This document shows, in pieces, positions 16,009 to 16,896 of a stretch of DNA of 16,896 bases. The translations under genes and the position numbers were made by a program. Position 1 is the first letter of the stretch. Every line of letters begins with the position of its first letter. The notes under the pieces were generated by a model. The model worked only from the letters and a program-made list of their open reading frames with translations, searched no databases and was not told where the DNA came from. The DNA comes from Solobacterium sp. Its GTDB lineage: Bacteria > Bacillota_I > Bacilli_A > Erysipelotrichales > Erysipelotrichaceae. The stretch covers positions 1 to 16,896 of the forward strand of contig JAFYGX010000152.1 of NCBI GenBank assembly GCA_017543025.1, given 5' to 3'.

Positions 16009-16380
16009 ATGGCCTCTATCAAACAGAAACGGCTTGAAGGCATCATCAGAAAAAATCTTTCGGAGATTCTGCAGTTTGATGTAAAGGATCCCAATATCGG
16101 ATTTGTTACAATTACCGATGTCAGGGTCACGAATGATCACAGCTATGCTAAAATCTATGTGACATTTCTTGGCGCAACCAACAAAAAGGAAGCGATGGCT
16201 GCGCTGGAGCGGGCAAAAGGATATATTCGCTCAGAACTCAGCCAGCGGCTGGATATCCGCCGCTGTCCGGAGCTTCAGTTTGAAATTGATACGGCTGAAG
16301 AGAATGCCCGCCATATCGATGCGCTGATTGAAGAGATCCATCACGCAGAGGCAAAGAAAGAATCTTCTGAAGAAGAATAG
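16009..16380 (+). CDS. rbfA: 30S ribosome-binding factor RbfA
   Basis: RbfA helps mature the 17S rRNA and the 30S subunit and aids cold adaptation. The 123-residue product has the family's single KH-like fold: KRLEGIIRKNLSEIL, then VKDPNIGFVTITDVRVTNDH, YAKIYVTFLG and LRFELDxxxE-like LQFEIDTAEENARHIDALI. The C-terminus is a short acidic tail ending SSEEE. GGAGGGT (15996-16002) overlaps the end of infB, and the start lies 3 bases after the infB stop, so the two are probably translationally coupled. In Bacillus ylxP lies before rbfA and truB after it; neither is present here. Confidence 0.96.
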   Translation: MASIKQKRLEGIIRKNLSEILQFDVKDPNIGFVTITDVRVTNDHSYAKIYVTFLGATNKKEAMAALERAKGYIRSELSQRLDIRRCPELQFEIDTAEENARHIDALIEEIHHAEAKKESSEEE

Positions 16381-16437
16381 GAAAACAGGTCATTCCGGTC
16401 AGTAGATCTCAGAACTGTCCGGATGATCGTAAGAATG

Positions 16438-16472
16438 CAGCGCTCAGGAATATTTCGGGGCGCTGTTTTTTT
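16438..16472 (+). terminator. Intrinsic terminator of the rimP-rbfA operon
   Basis: CAGCGC (16438-16443) pairs with GCGCTG (16460-16465), extendable by a G-U and a C-G pair inside, and is followed directly by seven T residues (16466-16472). It lies 58 bases after the rbfA stop and ends the operon without truB. Confidence 0.9.
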
Positions 16473-16781
16473 CTTGTGGAGCAGCACCTTTCGAATCGAA
16501 GATGAAGAGCATAATGGTTCTTCTGAAGCAGTTTATCGCTCGATTTCGGGTATGAAATGATTATGCACCGGCAGGAGAACGGACAGTTCAACGGAAGAAA
16601 AAGAAAACCGGACTGAACGGATCTCTGCTGAGCGGATGCGTCGGCGTATTGTCGATGGTACAATTTTCTGCATACAAAGATCGAACACCATGGGGCTGAC
16701 ATCCCGCACGGGAAGTACAGGTCAGCTGAAGATTGCTCTTATACCTGCGTCAAAAGAATATACAGAGGAACAGAAGCGTTT
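16473..16781 (+). other. 309-base spacer between the operon terminator and the last gene
   Basis: No convincing gene is visible. A weak promoter-like pair TTGTCG (16649-16654) and TACAAA (16673-16678) has an 18-base spacer. A two-level hairpin follows: GCTGAC with GTCAGC (16695-16700, 16721-16726) and an inner CCC/GGG (16703-16705, 16710-16712). It could be the leader of the next gene. A 19-codon frame at 16557-16616 has no ribosome binding site and is not called. Confidence 0.4.
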
Positions 16782-16838
16782 ATGACAGAAAATAACAGGG
16801 ATACTATTACATTGCTGAAAGACGGAACAGAAGCGTTT
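16767..16838 (+). repeat. 15-base exact direct repeat flanking the start of the last gene
   Basis: GGAACAGAAGCGTTT occurs at 16767-16781, immediately before the ATG, and again at 16824-16838, inside the coding region. The copies are 57 bases (19 codons) apart, so both are in the same frame; the inner one encodes GTEAF. Confidence 0.9.
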
Positions 16839-16896
16839 CCGCAGATTCTTAAATGCATTGAAGCTGCACAGCATTCGATTACCATCAATATGTTCA
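16782..16896 (+). CDS. Probable phospholipase D/cardiolipin synthase family protein, N-terminal fragment
   Basis: Only 38 codons are present before the window ends. The sequence LLKDGTEAFPQILKCIEAAQ followed by HSITINMF resembles the opening of PLD-superfamily proteins (L-x-DG-x-E-A-[FY]-x-x-[IML]-x-x-x-I-x-x-A-x-x-x-I), such as cardiolipin synthases. The catalytic HKD motifs would lie beyond the window, so the activity is unproven. There is no N-terminal membrane segment of the ClsA kind. The start ATG has only a distant GAGG (16765-16768, 13 bases away). The frame is open upstream to a stop at 16629-16631 but without an ATG. Confidence 0.6.
   Translation, partial: MTENNRDTITLLKDGTEAFPQILKCIEAAQHSITINMF

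Noticed and set aside
16409..16702. Minus-strand open frame of 97 codons in the final spacer
   Set aside because: It runs across the operon terminator, lacks a ribosome binding site and resembles no known protein.

Overview
The window looks like the chromosomal core of a low-to-mid-GC Firmicute (Bacillota). The main evidence is a full-length Gram-positive PolC replicase, the rimP-nusA-ylxR-infB-rbfA order, strong AGGAGG-type ribosome binding sites and U-run intrinsic terminators. The loss of ylxQ and ylxP from the infB cluster, the base composition (around 50% GC) and the style of the proteins suggest Erysipelotrichia. That placement is an inference and has not been tested by any search.

Region 1 (1-4655) holds four co-directional, closely spaced genes. 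They are the 3' half of recG (branch-migration helicase), rnc (RNase III, TTG start), a GHMP kinase of the galactokinase type with an altered sugar-binding motif, and a HerA-like/DUF853 ATPase. A strong GAAA-loop terminator closes the run.

Region 2 (4656-11128) starts with polC, which has a near-leaderless, weakly ribosome-bound start and ends in a clamp-binding QLSLF tail. In Bacillus, polC is followed directly by rimP. Here a two-component system sits in between: a receiver plus SARP-like winged-helix regulator on the plus strand, and a LytS-type histidine kinase on the minus strand. The two genes converge with only 3 bases between their stop codons, and the regulator's apparent terminator lies inside the kinase gene.

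Region 3 (11129-16472) is the transcription and translation-factor operon rimP-nusA-ylxR-infB-rbfA, closed by a terminator. Its promoter overlaps an imperfect palindrome. It is followed by a leader of roughly 170-185 nt with several hairpins and a possible loop-to-ribosome-binding-site pairing. NusA carries a C-terminal extension of about 250 residues that contains EAVIEP repeats. ylxQ and ylxP are absent; the ylxQ position holds only a 133-base spacer with an in-frame open stretch.

Region 4 (16473-16896) is a spacer followed by the first 38 codons of a probable phospholipase D/cardiolipin-synthase family protein, with a 15-base exact direct repeat flanking its start codon.

Most genes are housekeeping. 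The parts most worth a second look are the inserted convergent two-component system, the rimP promoter palindrome and leader RNA, the NusA tail, the atypical galactokinase-like enzyme and the repeat at the last gene.
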